Part shown: piece after piece, positions 42,739-51,807 of the stretch
Layout: every line of letters begins with the position of its first letter
Position numbering within the stretch: the stretch's first letter is position 1
Assembly (NCBI GenBank): GCA_002239065.1
Contig: MPNO01000012.1
Span: forward strand, 25,738 to 89,737
Reading direction: 5' to 3'
DNA length: 64,000 nucleotides
Source of the DNA: Defluviicoccus sp. bin129
GTDB lineage: Bacteria; Pseudomonadota; Alphaproteobacteria; MPNO01
Translations under genes and position numbers: made by a program
Notes under the pieces: generated by a model
The model's input: the letters and a program-made list of their open reading frames with translations, nothing else
The model's database searches: none
Told to the model about the DNA's origin: nothing

Positions 42739-45087
42739 TTGACCGACGGCTCGGCGACGCGGGAGAACGAAGCGCTCAGGGAGCGCATTTCGCGGCTCAG
42801 CGCGGCGATCCTGCGCATCAATGCGAGCCTCGACGTGGCCACCGTGCTGCAGGAGGTGGTCGACAGCGCGCGTGCGCTTACCGCCGCGCGCTACGGCATC
42901 ATCGCCACCGTCGACGACGCCGGCGCGGTCCAGGACTTCGTCGCCTCGGGCTTCACCCGGGAGGAGCACGACCAGCTCGCCAGCTGGCCCGACGGGCCCC
43001 GGCTGTTCGAGCGCCTGCGCGACAACCCCGGGCGGCTGCGTCTGGAAGACCTGCGGGACTACCTGCCCTCGCTCGGCTTCTCCCCCGACCTGATGCCGCT
43101 GAGCGCGCTGCAGGGCGTGCCGATGAACCACCGGGAGCATCACGTCGGCAATTTCTTCCTCGCCGGCAAGGAGGGCGGCGGGGAGTTCACCGGCGAGGAC
43201 GAGGAGTTGCTGGCGCTGTTCGCCTCGCAGGCGGCGGCGACGATCGCCAATGCGCGCACCCACCGCGACGAGCGCCGCGCCCGGGCCAATCTCGAGGCCC
43301 TGATCGACACCTCGCCGGTCGGCGTCGTGGTGTTCGATGCCCGGACCGGGCGGCCGGTCTCGTTCAACCGCGAGGCACGGCGTATCGTCGAGGAGCTGGG
43401 CAGCCCCGACCGCCCCGTCGAACGGGTGCTGGAGGTCATAACCTGCCGTTACGCCGACGGGCGCGAGCTGTCCCTCGAAGAGGTCCCGCTGGCGCAACAG
43501 CTCGGCAGCGCCACCGCGATGCGCGCCGAGGAGATGACGCTTTCGGTGCCCGACGGGCGCAGCGTCAAGACGCTGGTCAACGTCACGCCGATCCACGGCG
43601 AGGACGGCGCGGTCGCCTCGGTCGTCGTCACGGTGCAGGACCTGGCGCCGTTCGAGGAGCTCGACCGGCTGCGCGCGGCGTTCGTGGACATGGTGAGCCA
43701 CGAGCTGCGCGCGCCGCTCGCCTCGATCAAGGGTTCCGCCGCCACCGTGCTCGGCGCCCGGCCGGTTCCGGCTCCGGCGGAGATGCTCCAGTTCTTCCGC
43801 ATCATCGACGGGCAGGCCGACCGAATGCGCGGCCTGATCGCCGACCTGCTGGACGCGGGCAGCATCGAGGCGGGGACGCTCGCCGTCGTGCCCGAGCCGG
43901 CGGACGTCTCCAGCCTGGTCGATCAGGCGCGCAACACCTTCCTGAGCGGCGGCGGCCGGCACGCGCTCCTGATCGACCTGCCGCCGGACCTGCCCCGGGT
44001 GATGGCCGACCGCGAGCGTATCGTCCAGGTGCTGAACAACCTGTTCGACAACGCCGCGCGGCACGCGCCGGAGTCGTCCCCCATCCGGATCGAGGCGGCG
44101 CGCCACGGCGCGCATGTCGCGGTCTCGGTCTCCGACCGGGGCCAGGGCATCCCGGCAGAGCGCATGCCGCAGCTGTTCCGCAAGCGCGCGCGTCTCGCCG
44201 ACGGCGAGGGGAACGGCGGTGCCGGCGGCACCGGGCTGGGGCTTGCGATCTGCAAGGGGCTGGTGGAAGCCCATGGCGGCCGCATCCGGGCCGAGAGCGG
44301 CGGCGCGGGCCAGGGCGCGCGGTTCACCTTCACCATCCCGGTGGCCGACGACAACGCCGGGGCCACGCCCGGCGAGGCCCCGGGCGGCGCGCGCGCGTCG
44401 CAAGGCGGGGGCGAGCGGACACGCATTCTCGCGGTGGACGACGACCCGCACACGCTGCGCCAGGTCCGGGACACGCTGTCCGAGGCGGGCTATGCGCCGC
44501 TGGTGACCGGCGATCCGGGAGAGCTTGCCCGCCTCATCCGCACGCGGCGGCCCCGGCTGGTCCTGCTCGACCTGATGCTGCCCGGCACCGACGGAATCGC
44601 GCTGATGGAGCAGGTCCCCGAGCTTGCCGACCTGCCGGTCATCTTCATCTCCGGCTACGGCCGGGACGAGACGGTCGCGCGGGCGCTGGAGAGCGGCGCA
44701 GCCGACTACATCGTCAAGCCGTTCTCGTCGACCGAGCTGACCGCGCGGGTCGCGGCGGCGCTGCGGCGCACGGCGGGGGCGGAACCGTTCGTGCTCGGGG
44801 ATCTCGCCATCCACTACGACGAGCGCCGGGCGAGCCTGGCCGGGCGCGCGGTGCCGCTCACCGCCACGGAGTGGGAGGTGCTGCGCATCCTGTCGGTCAA
44901 TGCGGGACGGGTCGTGACCTCGGAATCGCTGCTCCGCCAGGCGTGGAATGCGCGGGACGCCGCCGACACCGAGCCGGTGCGCGCCTTCGTGAAGAAGCTC
45001 CGCGCCAAGCTCGGCGACGACGCCTCCGACCCCGCCTACATCTTCACCGAGCGCGGGGTCGGCTACCGCATGCCGCGACCGGGCTGA
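42739..45087 (+). CDS. Single-chain GAF-PAS-histidine kinase-receiver-winged-helix regulator
   Basis: Protein of 782 residues combining a complete two-component pathway. GAF domain about 20-175; PAS-like domain about 185-305; HisKA with phospho-accepting H321 in DMVSHELRAPLASIKGS; HATPase with NNLFDNAARHAPE and GTGLGLAICKGLVEAHGG; receiver with phosphorylatable D611 in LVLLDLMLPGTDG and lysine in DYIVKPFSS; OmpR-type winged helix at the C-terminus (PLTATEWEVLRILSVNAGRV). There is no membrane segment, so it senses a cytoplasmic signal. The start is TTG at 42739 with GGAGA upstream. Divergent orientation suggests control of the DUF1302-RND operon. Confidence 0.88.
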   Translation: MTDGSATRENEALRERISRLSAAILRINASLDVATVLQEVVDSARALTAARYGIIATVDDAGAVQDFVASGFTREEHDQLASWPDGPRLFERLRDNPGRLRLEDLRDYLPSLGFSPDLMPLSALQGVPMNHREHHVGNFFLAGKEGGGEFTGEDEELLALFASQAAATIANARTHRDERRARANLEALIDTSPVGVVVFDARTGRPVSFNREARRIVEELGSPDRPVERVLEVITCRYADGRELSLEEVPLAQQLGSATAMRAEEMTLSVPDGRSVKTLVNVTPIHGEDGAVASVVVTVQDLAPFEELDRLRAAFVDMVSHELRAPLASIKGSAATVLGARPVPAPAEMLQFFRIIDGQADRMRGLIADLLDAGSIEAGTLAVVPEPADVSSLVDQARNTFLSGGGRHALLIDLPPDLPRVMADRERIVQVLNNLFDNAARHAPESSPIRIEAARHGAHVAVSVSDRGQGIPAERMPQLFRKRARLADGEGNGGAGGTGLGLAICKGLVEAHGGRIRAESGGAGQGARFTFTIPVADDNAGATPGEAPGGARASQGGGERTRILAVDDDPHTLRQVRDTLSEAGYAPLVTGDPGELARLIRTRRPRLVLLDLMLPGTDGIALMEQVPELADLPVIFISGYGRDETVARALESGAADYIVKPFSSTELTARVAAALRRTAGAEPFVLGDLAIHYDERRASLAGRAVPLTATEWEVLRILSVNAGRVVTSESLLRQAWNARDAADTEPVRAFVKKLRAKLGDDASDPAYIFTERGVGYRMPRPG

Positions 45088-45091
45088 CGCG

Positions 45092-45970
45092 TCACGCCAG
45101 CGCGGTCTCGAACAGGGCCAGCAGCCGGCTCCAGGCGCGCTCCGCCTGGGCTTGGTGGTAGACGGCGGAGTCGGGCGGGCACCAGCCGTGCAGCGTCCCC
45201 GCATAGACCTCGATCTCCGCCGCCAGCTTCGCGGCGGCGAACGCCTCGCGCAGAACGGTCTTGGCCTTCGGCTCCTTCTTGTCGTCGTTCTCCGCGATCG
45301 CGAACAGGTATTGCGCGCGGATCTTGGGCACCAGCAGATGGGGGCTGTTGGGGCGGTCGGTCACCAGCCTGCCGCCGTGGAACGATGCGCCGGCGCCGAT
45401 CCGGTCGGGAAACGCCGCCGCGGTCCGCATGGTCATCGAGCCGCCCATGCAGTACCCCGTCGTCCCCATCTTGCGGTCTTTGGCCACCGCCTTCCGGCCG
45501 TCGAGGAATCCGACGAAAGCCTTCGCGTCCGTCACCGTCCTCTCGGGGGTCAGCGAGCGCATCAGGGGAAACACCTTGTTGCGCGTCGCCTCGTCCCGGA
45601 ACGAGGCGCCCTCCGGCAGGATCGGCGCCCGCTCGGCCCGGTAGAAGGGGTTGACCACCAGCACGGCGTAGCCGGACTCCGCCAGCCGCCGTCCCATCCG
45701 TTCGAAGGCGGGGCGGAGGCCGAGCGCGTCGGGCCAGATCAGCACGCCCGGATGGGCGCCGCTCGCGGGGTGCACGAAGTGGCAATCCGCCGTGCCGTCC
45801 GGTGTCGGCACCTCGACATTCGCGGCCGTCACCTCCAGCGCGTTGGCGGCCCGCGGCAGCAGCATCGCCAGCCCCGTCCCGGCCGACAGCGCGCCGAACC
45901 CGCGCCGGCTCAGGCTTGCCGATTTGCGCAAATGCTCCTCGGCGTCACGGATCGTTCTGTCGTCGCACAT
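45092..45970 (-). CDS. Tat-exported dienelactone hydrolase-family protein
   Basis: Alpha/beta hydrolase of the dienelactone hydrolase (DLH) family, about 292 residues. A twin-arginine signal (SRRGFGALSAGTGLAMLLPR, cleavage near ANA) precedes the mature part. The cysteine nucleophile is in TTGYCMGGSMT and the catalytic histidine in TLHGWCPPDS. DLH cleaves dienelactone in chlorocatechol pathways, but exported relatives have diverse or unknown substrates. ATG at 45968-45970 begins the Tat leader. Convergent with the hybrid regulator gene (4 bp between stops); divergent from the autotransporter across a 328-bp gap. Confidence 0.83.
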   Translation of the reverse strand: MCDDRTIRDAEEHLRKSASLSRRGFGALSAGTGLAMLLPRAANALEVTAANVEVPTPDGTADCHFVHPASGAHPGVLIWPDALGLRPAFERMGRRLAESGYAVLVVNPFYRAERAPILPEGASFRDEATRNKVFPLMRSLTPERTVTDAKAFVGFLDGRKAVAKDRKMGTTGYCMGGSMTMRTAAAFPDRIGAGASFHGGRLVTDRPNSPHLLVPKIRAQYLFAIAENDDKKEPKAKTVLREAFAAAKLAAEIEVYAGTLHGWCPPDSAVYHQAQAERAWSRLLALFETALA

Positions 45971-46298
45971 GGGTGTTGCCCTCTCCCTGTGGTTCGCATC
46001 GCAACATAGCACGATCGGCCACCGGCCCCCCGTCGGCTTCGACAATTTCCAATAGGCGCGATTGGAAAATTCTTCTGGTGGCCGCGCAAGCGCTTCCCAC
46101 CTGACTCGTGCGCCCGCCCGCGTCCGGCGGGTCCCCCAAAGCAGGTTGAAGGGGAGTCGGGAATGGTCTCACGAACCGCCGCCGCAGGCCCGCCGCCCGG
46201 GTCCGGCGGCGCGTTCCGCGACCGGGCTCCCGACCCCCGGCCCGACGCCGCGCCCGGCCCTCCGCGCGCGGCGTCTTCATTTCCAGAGGAGCGCATCG
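45971..46298. other. Divergent intergenic region, DLH gene / autotransporter
   Basis: A 328-base stretch between divergent starts with no supported gene. It contains an AT-rich palindrome (46044-46071, separate entry); the remainder is GC-rich with Arg/Pro-rich spurious frames. Confidence 0.6.
46044..46071. promoter_or_regulatory. Inverted repeat, candidate operator between DLH and autotransporter genes
   Basis: AATTTCCAAT (46044-46053) faces ATTGGAAAATT (46061-46071) across the 7-base spacer AGGCGCG, giving an 8-base perfect core TTTCCAAT/ATTGGAAA. It stands out in GC-rich surroundings and lies about 75 bp upstream of the DLH start and 230 bp upstream of the autotransporter start. The half-site resembles the TTTTCCAAAA direct repeats at 57996-58023. 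Confidence 0.45.
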
Positions 46299-49200
46299 AT
46301 GACCGACCGCCCTTCCCTTCCTGATGCTCCCGGGACAACGCCACGGGAGACGCATGACAGCCGCCGCCCCGCACGCAGGCCCCTCGTTGCCATACTGCGG
46401 CGGGCCGTCCAGGCCCTGGCCGCCGCGGCGGTGTTCCTGGGTGGCAGCGCGCAGGTCCGCGCGTTCCCCGGGCTCGACCAGCCGAAGGTGACCATCGCCG
46501 CGGAGCGCGGCTCCTACGGCTTCGGCATCGACGATGTCGTCTTCACGCTTCGCCGCGCGGGTCCGGCGGACGTGGCGATCTCCGTGCGGGTTTCGCTCGC
46601 CCAGGCCGATCTCTATTTGCCGACCGATCGGCTCAACGCGACGGTGCGCTTCCCGGCGGGCGAGCGGGAAGAAGAGCTTCGCATCCGCGCGCCGCAGTTC
46701 AACGGCCCGGCGACGGAATCGGGCGCGTTGCGAGCGACGCTGGTCGATGCGTCCGGCTACACCGTGGGGCGCCCGAACTCCGCGCGGACGCGCATGGTGG
46801 TGACGGATCCGGCGATCACGGTCCGGCCGGAGCAGGCCGCCTACAGCGTCGACGGGGACGACGAGACAGTGCGCGTGACCTTCATCGCCCGCACCGAGGG
46901 CGACCTGCCCCGGCCCGGCAGGGCGTTCTCCCTCGCGGTGTCCGCGAAAGCCGCATCCGACGAGACGGCAGCGCGCCGCGTAGCCAGGGGCGTGTCGCAA
47001 ACGGTCGAATTCAAGCCACGCAACTTCGTTTCCACGGACGGAAAGTGGGAGGCGAGCAGGACGGTCTCCATCTCGACGGCCGAAACCGCCGAGGGCCTGG
47101 AAGTGATGTTCAAGCGCGCGGCGTCGACGCCGGAGCGGGTCCGGCCGCGCAACGCCGACGGCACCCCCTGCACGGACGATGTCTGCATGGTGCCGGTGTT
47201 CATGGCCCAAAGCGACGAACCGACGCTTACCATCGCGGCGGGAAGCAGCACTTACGGTATGGGAATCGACGATGTCGTCTTTACCGTCACACGCAACGGA
47301 ACCGCCGAAGGGGACATATCCGTCAGCGTGACCCTGACGCAGGACCAAAATTTCGTGAGTAGCGTTTCCCGGACGAGCTTCACCATTCCAGCAAGCGAGG
47401 CGGGCAGGGACGTCAAGATAGTCCGGTCGTTGTTTGACGGCGACGCAACGCAGTCCGGCGATCTGACCGCAACCATCGAGGCAGGGGATGGCTACGCAGT
47501 GGGCATACCCGGCTCGGCAACGGTCCGGATGGTCGTGGCGGACCCGGCAGTCACGGTGCGGGCGGAGCGGGCCGCCTACCGCTTCGCCGAGGGGGTCGGC
47601 GAGGCAACCATCGCGGTCGTCGCGCGCACCGCGCCCGGCGTGCCCCCGCCCGGCGACACGTTCCCGATTCTGGTCTTTTCGGACCGCACATCGAGCACGG
47701 CGACTGTTGGCGACGACTACGAAGAACTGGAGACCGATGTCGTCTTCGGCCCCGACGACTTCACCGCCACGGGCGGCGTTTGGGAGGCGCGCAAAGATGT
47801 CTCGCTAACGATCGTCGACGACGACGTGACGGAACCCGACGAGACCGTCGAGTTGCGGCTCGGGCGCGATTCTGATTTTGCGCCGCAGAGAATCCGGCCG
47901 CGCAATGCCGACGGCACCGCGTGCGCGGACGATGTCTGCACGGTGCCGGTGACCATCCGCGACGACGACGGCCCGGCGGTAACCCGGATCGAGATCGCCC
48001 CGGTGCCCCCGGCGGCGAGCGCCGACCACGGCCCCTACTACACCAAGGACGATTTCCTCGCCCTGCCCGACGGCGCGGTGCACGGCAGGGGTGCGAGGCT
48101 GACCTTCACGCTCACCCTCGACACCGAGGTGACGGTCACCGGCGCGCCCGAGCTGGTGCTCGACGTCTTCGACCGCGAGCGCCGGGCGCGCTATGCCGGC
48201 GGCTCGGGGACGCGGCGGCTGAGGTTCGCCTGGACGGTGCAGAAGGGCGACAACGACCCGGACGGGCTTGAATTCGTCTCCCTCGACTTCAGGGGCGGCA
48301 CGATCCGGGACGGCGAGGGCCACGCCGTGGCACCGCACACCGTCCCGGCGCAGCGCTTCGCCGAGCACCGGGTGCGCGGCGGGCTGCACGCCATGCGGCT
48401 CGAAGTGTCCGGCGCGGCGCGCGAGGGCGAGTCCTATGAGATCCGGGTGATCCGCGACGGCGGATTCGAGGAGGTGGCGGTGGCCGGGGTCGACGTCGGC
48501 GACAGCGCCCAGCCGCGCATAAAGCCATGGTTTTCCTACGCGGTGAACGGGCCCGGCTACCGGCAGTTCGACTTCGATCGCGGCGCGGCGGGAGAGCCCG
48601 GGGTGCGGGTCTCGACGCGCAGCGTGACGCCGCCGGGCGATGGCGTCGCCGATGCCTCGCGCACGCTGAAGATACGCCTGGCCGGGACCGATGCGGGCTT
48701 CCAGTCGACGCCTCCGCTCGGCGACTATCGGGCCTGGTACCTGGCCGAAGAGCCGCTCGAGGTGACGGTGCCGGTGATCGACGCCGGGCTGCCGCTGGCC
48801 GAGGCGGGTCTCCGGGTCCACGGCGCCTCGGCGCGCGAGGCGGCGGGCGCGACGCTCGCCTTCCGGGTCACCCTGTCGCCCCACAGCGAAGCCCCGGTGA
48901 CGGTGGAATACCGGACCGGAGAGGACCCGCACAACACGCCCAGGGCGGTCGCGGGGGAGGACTATGTGGCAACCGAGGGAATGCTGACCTTCGAGCCCGG
49001 CGAGACCGGGAAGACGGTCGAGGTGGAAGTGCTCGCCGACGACCACGACGAGGGTTTCGAGACCATGCGGCTGTTTCTGGAGAACGCCGAGGGCGCGCGC
49101 ATCGACACCGCCTCCGCGCTCGGCGTCATCAAGAACAGCGGTCCCATCCCGAAAGCGTGGATCGCCCGGTTCGGCCGCACGGTGGCCGACCAGGTGCTGG

Positions 49201-50534
49201 ATGCGGTGCAAGGCCGGATGCGCGCGGCGCGCCGGCCGGGGGTCGAGGTGACGCTCGCCGGGAGGAAGGTCGGTGGCGGTCCCGGCGCGCATTCCCCGAT
49301 GTCCGGCGCGGTGACGCCCGATGACGCGCTGAGCGGCACCGCCTTCGCGGCCACCGCCGAGGCCGCACGGGGCGGCCATCTCTCCCTGTGGGGAAGCGGA
49401 GCGGTTACCCGGTTCGACGGCCGCGAGGGCGAGCTCAGGCTCGACGGCGAAGTCGCGAGCGCGATGGCGGGCGCCGACTGGATGCGCGAGCGCTGGACCG
49501 CGGGGCTGATCGTCTCGCACAGCGTCGCCGAGGGCGGGTATGCCGGCGACGCCGAGGGCCGGGTCGAGGCGACGCTCACCGGCCTCTACCCGTGGGGACG
49601 CCTGGCGCTCTCCGAGCGGGTGGACGCCTGGGGTATCGCCGGCTACGGCACGGGCGAGCTCTCGCTGACGCCGAAGAGGCCGGGGACGGCCGACGACGCC
49701 GCCACCGTCCGCACCGGTCTCGATCTCCGCATGGCGGCCGCCGGGCTGCGCGGCGTGCTGGTGGATGGCGGCTCGGACGGCCTTGCCCTGTCCGGCAAGG
49801 GCGACGCCCTGGCCGTGCGGACAGAGTCGGACGCGGCGCGCGGGGCAGGCGGCGGCCTGGCCGCCGCGCGCGGCACGGTGACCCGGCTGCGCCTCGGTCT
49901 GGAGGGCGAGCGGCCGATACGGCTCGACGCCGGCGCGACGTTGACCCCGTCGGCCGAGATCGGCATGCGCCACGACGGCGGCGACGCGGAGACGGGCTTT
50001 GGCGTCGAATTGGGCGGCGGCATCGCCTGGACCCTGCCGAAGCACGGCCTGCGCCTCGAGTTCGGCGGCCGCGGCCTGCTCAGCCACGAGACGGAGGGAA
50101 TCCGCGAACGCAGCTTCTCCGGCGCGCTTTCCTGGGACCCGGCGCCGTCCTCGGCGCGCGGCGTGAAGCTGACGGCGACCCAGACGGTGGGCAACCCTGC
50201 GTCGGGCAGCGCCGATGCGCTGCTGCAACGCACCACGCTGACCGGGCTCGGCGCGCACCCGGACTCCCCGGCCGGCGACCTTCGGAACCGCCGGCTGGAG
50301 GTGAAGCTGGGTTACGGCTTCGCAACCTGGAACGGGTGCTTCGCGTCGGTCCCGGAAATCGGCTTCGCGCTCTCCGACAGGGCAAGGGAGTACAGCCTGG
50401 GCTGGCGTCTGGCGGGCGAAGGGTCCGGCGGCCCCGGCGCGCTCGCCCTGTCGGCGGAGGCCCGCCGGTCGGAGCCGGCCGGCGTAAACCGGGCGGAGCA
50501 CCGGGTGGGCGCCCGGCTCTCGGCCCGCTGGTAG
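46299..50534 (+). CDS. Large autotransporter with Calx-beta-like repeats
   Basis: Predicted surface protein of 1411 residues. ATG at 46299 has AGAGGA upstream; a long N-terminal region leads to a hydrophobic export signal (LVAILRRAVQALAAAAVFLG). The passenger begins with two tandem copies (period about 246 residues) of a Calx-beta/SwmB-like unit, each starting like TIAAERGSYGFGIDDVVFT and ending RPRNADGTPCTDDVC or RPRNADGTACADDVC, then a SwmB-type domain (FTLTLDTEVTVTGAPELVLD) and a classic Calx-beta domain (VTVEYRTGEDPHNTPRAVAG with EDYVATEGMLTFEPGETGKT). The last roughly 380 residues form an autotransporter barrel ending in ARW. Likely adhesion or surface interaction; no enzyme motif seen. 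Confidence 0.82.
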   Translation: MTDRPSLPDAPGTTPRETHDSRRPARRPLVAILRRAVQALAAAAVFLGGSAQVRAFPGLDQPKVTIAAERGSYGFGIDDVVFTLRRAGPADVAISVRVSLAQADLYLPTDRLNATVRFPAGEREEELRIRAPQFNGPATESGALRATLVDASGYTVGRPNSARTRMVVTDPAITVRPEQAAYSVDGDDETVRVTFIARTEGDLPRPGRAFSLAVSAKAASDETAARRVARGVSQTVEFKPRNFVSTDGKWEASRTVSISTAETAEGLEVMFKRAASTPERVRPRNADGTPCTDDVCMVPVFMAQSDEPTLTIAAGSSTYGMGIDDVVFTVTRNGTAEGDISVSVTLTQDQNFVSSVSRTSFTIPASEAGRDVKIVRSLFDGDATQSGDLTATIEAGDGYAVGIPGSATVRMVVADPAVTVRAERAAYRFAEGVGEATIAVVARTAPGVPPPGDTFPILVFSDRTSSTATVGDDYEELETDVVFGPDDFTATGGVWEARKDVSLTIVDDDVTEPDETVELRLGRDSDFAPQRIRPRNADGTACADDVCTVPVTIRDDDGPAVTRIEIAPVPPAASADHGPYYTKDDFLALPDGAVHGRGARLTFTLTLDTEVTVTGAPELVLDVFDRERRARYAGGSGTRRLRFAWTVQKGDNDPDGLEFVSLDFRGGTIRDGEGHAVAPHTVPAQRFAEHRVRGGLHAMRLEVSGAAREGESYEIRVIRDGGFEEVAVAGVDVGDSAQPRIKPWFSYAVNGPGYRQFDFDRGAAGEPGVRVSTRSVTPPGDGVADASRTLKIRLAGTDAGFQSTPPLGDYRAWYLAEEPLEVTVPVIDAGLPLAEAGLRVHGASAREAAGATLAFRVTLSPHSEAPVTVEYRTGEDPHNTPRAVAGEDYVATEGMLTFEPGETGKTVEVEVLADDHDEGFETMRLFLENAEGARIDTASALGVIKNSGPIPKAWIARFGRTVADQVLDAVQGRMRAARRPGVEVTLAGRKVGGGPGAHSPMSGAVTPDDALSGTAFAATAEAARGGHLSLWGSGAVTRFDGREGELRLDGEVASAMAGADWMRERWTAGLIVSHSVAEGGYAGDAEGRVEATLTGLYPWGRLALSERVDAWGIAGYGTGELSLTPKRPGTADDAATVRTGLDLRMAAAGLRGVLVDGGSDGLALSGKGDALAVRTESDAARGAGGGLAAARGTVTRLRLGLEGERPIRLDAGATLTPSAEIGMRHDGGDAETGFGVELGGGIAWTLPKHGLRLEFGGRGLLSHETEGIRERSFSGALSWDPAPSSARGVKLTATQTVGNPASGSADALLQRTTLTGLGAHPDSPAGDLRNRRLEVKLGYGFATWNGCFASVPEIGFALSDRAREYSLGWRLAGEGSGGPGALALSAEARRSEPAGVNRAEHRVGARLSARW
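46488..47957 (+). repeat. Tandem duplication within the autotransporter passenger (period 738 bp)
   Basis: Unit 1 starts at 46488 and unit 2 at 47226, 738 bases (246 codons) apart. Both begin with TIAA...Y.(F/M)GIDDVVFT, carry a middle segment like RMVVTDPAITVR/RMVVADPAVTVR and end with RPRNADGT.C.DDVC. Each unit therefore spans two Calx-beta-like domains. The copies are diverged, so the duplication is not recent. Confidence 0.75.
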
Positions 50535-50542
50535 CCGGATCG

Positions 50543-50971
50543 GCGGAAAAACCCGAACCGGCGCTGCTCCCGGCCGACCCCGGCGGCCGCGCCCGGGTGC
50601 GCGGCATCGCCCAGATCGCGAGCTCGGACACCCATCCTCTGATCGTCCCGCGCATCCGGAAATACCTGACCGAGGATCTCGACCTGTCGGACCAGCGGCT
50701 CGGGGCCTGGATCCGCCGGTGGATGGGGCCCGGTCTGGAGGCGATGGAGGCGCATCTGGCGGCCGGCCCCGGCACCGGGCGGTTCTGCCACGGCGACCGG
50801 CCCGGCCTCGCCGATCTCTGCCTGGTGCCGCAGGTCGTGGGCTCGCGCATGTTCGGCTGTCCGATGGAGCCCTACCCGACGGCGATGCGGATCTTCGAGA
50901 CCTGCATGGCGCTCGATGCGTTCGCCGACGCCCATCCGACGAAACAGCCCGACTTCCCCGCCGACGCCTAG
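50543..50971 (+). pseudogene. Maleylacetoacetate isomerase / zeta-class glutathione S-transferase, 3' remnant
   Basis: The frame after the autotransporter stop encodes about 142 residues matching the C-terminal two-thirds of zeta-class GST: PEPALLPADPGGRARVRGIA, IASSDTHPLIVPRIRKYL, GTGRFCHGDRPGLADLCLVP and FADAHPTKQPDF. The N-terminal thioredoxin-like domain (roughly 75 residues), with the glutathione-site serines, is missing and no start codon with a ribosome site is seen. The remnant begins within 10 bases of the autotransporter stop, so the upstream joint probably removed the 5' end. Its stop codon TAG shares CTAG with the stop of the opposing isochorismatase gene. Confidence 0.75.
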
Positions 50972-51702
50972 GCGTTGAGCCGGCGGCCTTCTTCGAGCTT
51001 GGCCGCGAACTGCTCGTTGTCGAGCACCCAGCCCAGGCATCGCATGACGTTCTGGAGACCGAACTCGTGGAGGTCGTCGCCATACATGCTGGCGACGCAG
51101 TCCGACAGCACGACCGTGGCGTAGTTCCTGTTGTGCGCGGTAAACGCCGTGTTCAGCACGCAGGTGTTGGTGTTGATGCCCATCAGGCAGACATTCCGCG
51201 CCCCGAGGTTCTCCAGCAGCATGTCGAGGTCGGTGCCCATGAAGCAGTCGAGGCGCTTCTTGTTGTCGATCACGTAGTCGGTCGCGGCGTAGAGCGCCGG
51301 GATGATCCGGGTGCCCGGGCTGCCCTCGATGTTGTGGTCGTTCACGGTCGACTTGCGGCCGAGCGTGAGGCGGTTCTCCTCGTCGGTGATCTCCGACATC
51401 GCGGCCCAGAACGGCGCCGTCATGCCCTCGCTGCCCACACCCGGAATCCTGCGATAGACCAGGATGACGTGGATCACCGGGACGCCGTGCCCGCGCGCGA
51501 GGTCGAGGACCTGCTTCGCGTTGGCGATCACCCGGGCGCTGTCTTCCGCCTTCGCCGGCATGGTCGCGACCTCCGGGTCGAGATGGCCGCGATGCATGTC
51601 GACGGTAACGATCGCCGTCTCGCCGGGCTTCAGGTGAAGCAGCCCGGTCATCTTCTCGACCATCTCGGAGCGGTCGAGAATCTCCACCCTGCGTTCCGTC
51701 AT
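50968..51702 (-). CDS. Isochorismatase-family cysteine hydrolase
   Basis: Cysteine hydrolase of 244 residues. The Asp-Lys-Cys triad is visible: D in AIVTVDMHRGHLDP, K in VIDNKKRLDCF and C in GINTNTCVLNTAF. Family activities include nicotinamidase, N-carbamoylsarcosine amidase, ureidoacrylate and biuret hydrolases; the residues visible do not single one out. Adjacent amide-metabolism genes (CocE-like hydrolase, HyuAB further on) favour a carbamoyl- or amide-hydrolysing role. It is divergent from the CocE/NonD gene across 105 bp that holds three CGTAT repeats. Confidence 0.83.
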   Translation of the reverse strand: MTERRVEILDRSEMVEKMTGLLHLKPGETAIVTVDMHRGHLDPEVATMPAKAEDSARVIANAKQVLDLARGHGVPVIHVILVYRRIPGVGSEGMTAPFWAAMSEITDEENRLTLGRKSTVNDHNIEGSPGTRIIPALYAATDYVIDNKKRLDCFMGTDLDMLLENLGARNVCLMGINTNTCVLNTAFTAHNRNYATVVLSDCVASMYGDDLHEFGLQNVMRCLGWVLDNEQFAAKLEEGRRLNA

Positions 51703-51730
51703 CGCGCTCCCCCCCTTGTGGTCCGATTAT

Positions 51731-51754
51731 CGTATTCGCGTATATTTGTCGTAT
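51731..51754. promoter_or_regulatory. Three direct CGTAT repeats in a divergent promoter region
   Basis: CGTAT occurs at 51731-51735, 51739-51743 and 51750-51754 within an AT-richer patch between the divergent isochorismatase (start 51702) and CocE/NonD (start 51808) genes. A regulator-binding region is possible; the family is not recognisable. Confidence 0.3.
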
Positions 51755-51807
51755 CAGAAAACCGTCGGCGATCAAATCCGCGGCGGTGTCATTTGCTGGA
51801 GACCTTC

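Noticed and set aside
42595..45204. 869-codon minus-strand open frame opposite the hybrid kinase-regulator
   Set aside because: It mirrors the domains of the plus-strand gene and is Arg/Gly/His-rich; GC-rich codon bias keeps antisense frames open.
47805..51083. 1092-codon minus-strand frame opposite the autotransporter
   Set aside because: Low-complexity Arg/Ala/Gly reading across several genes; not protein-like.
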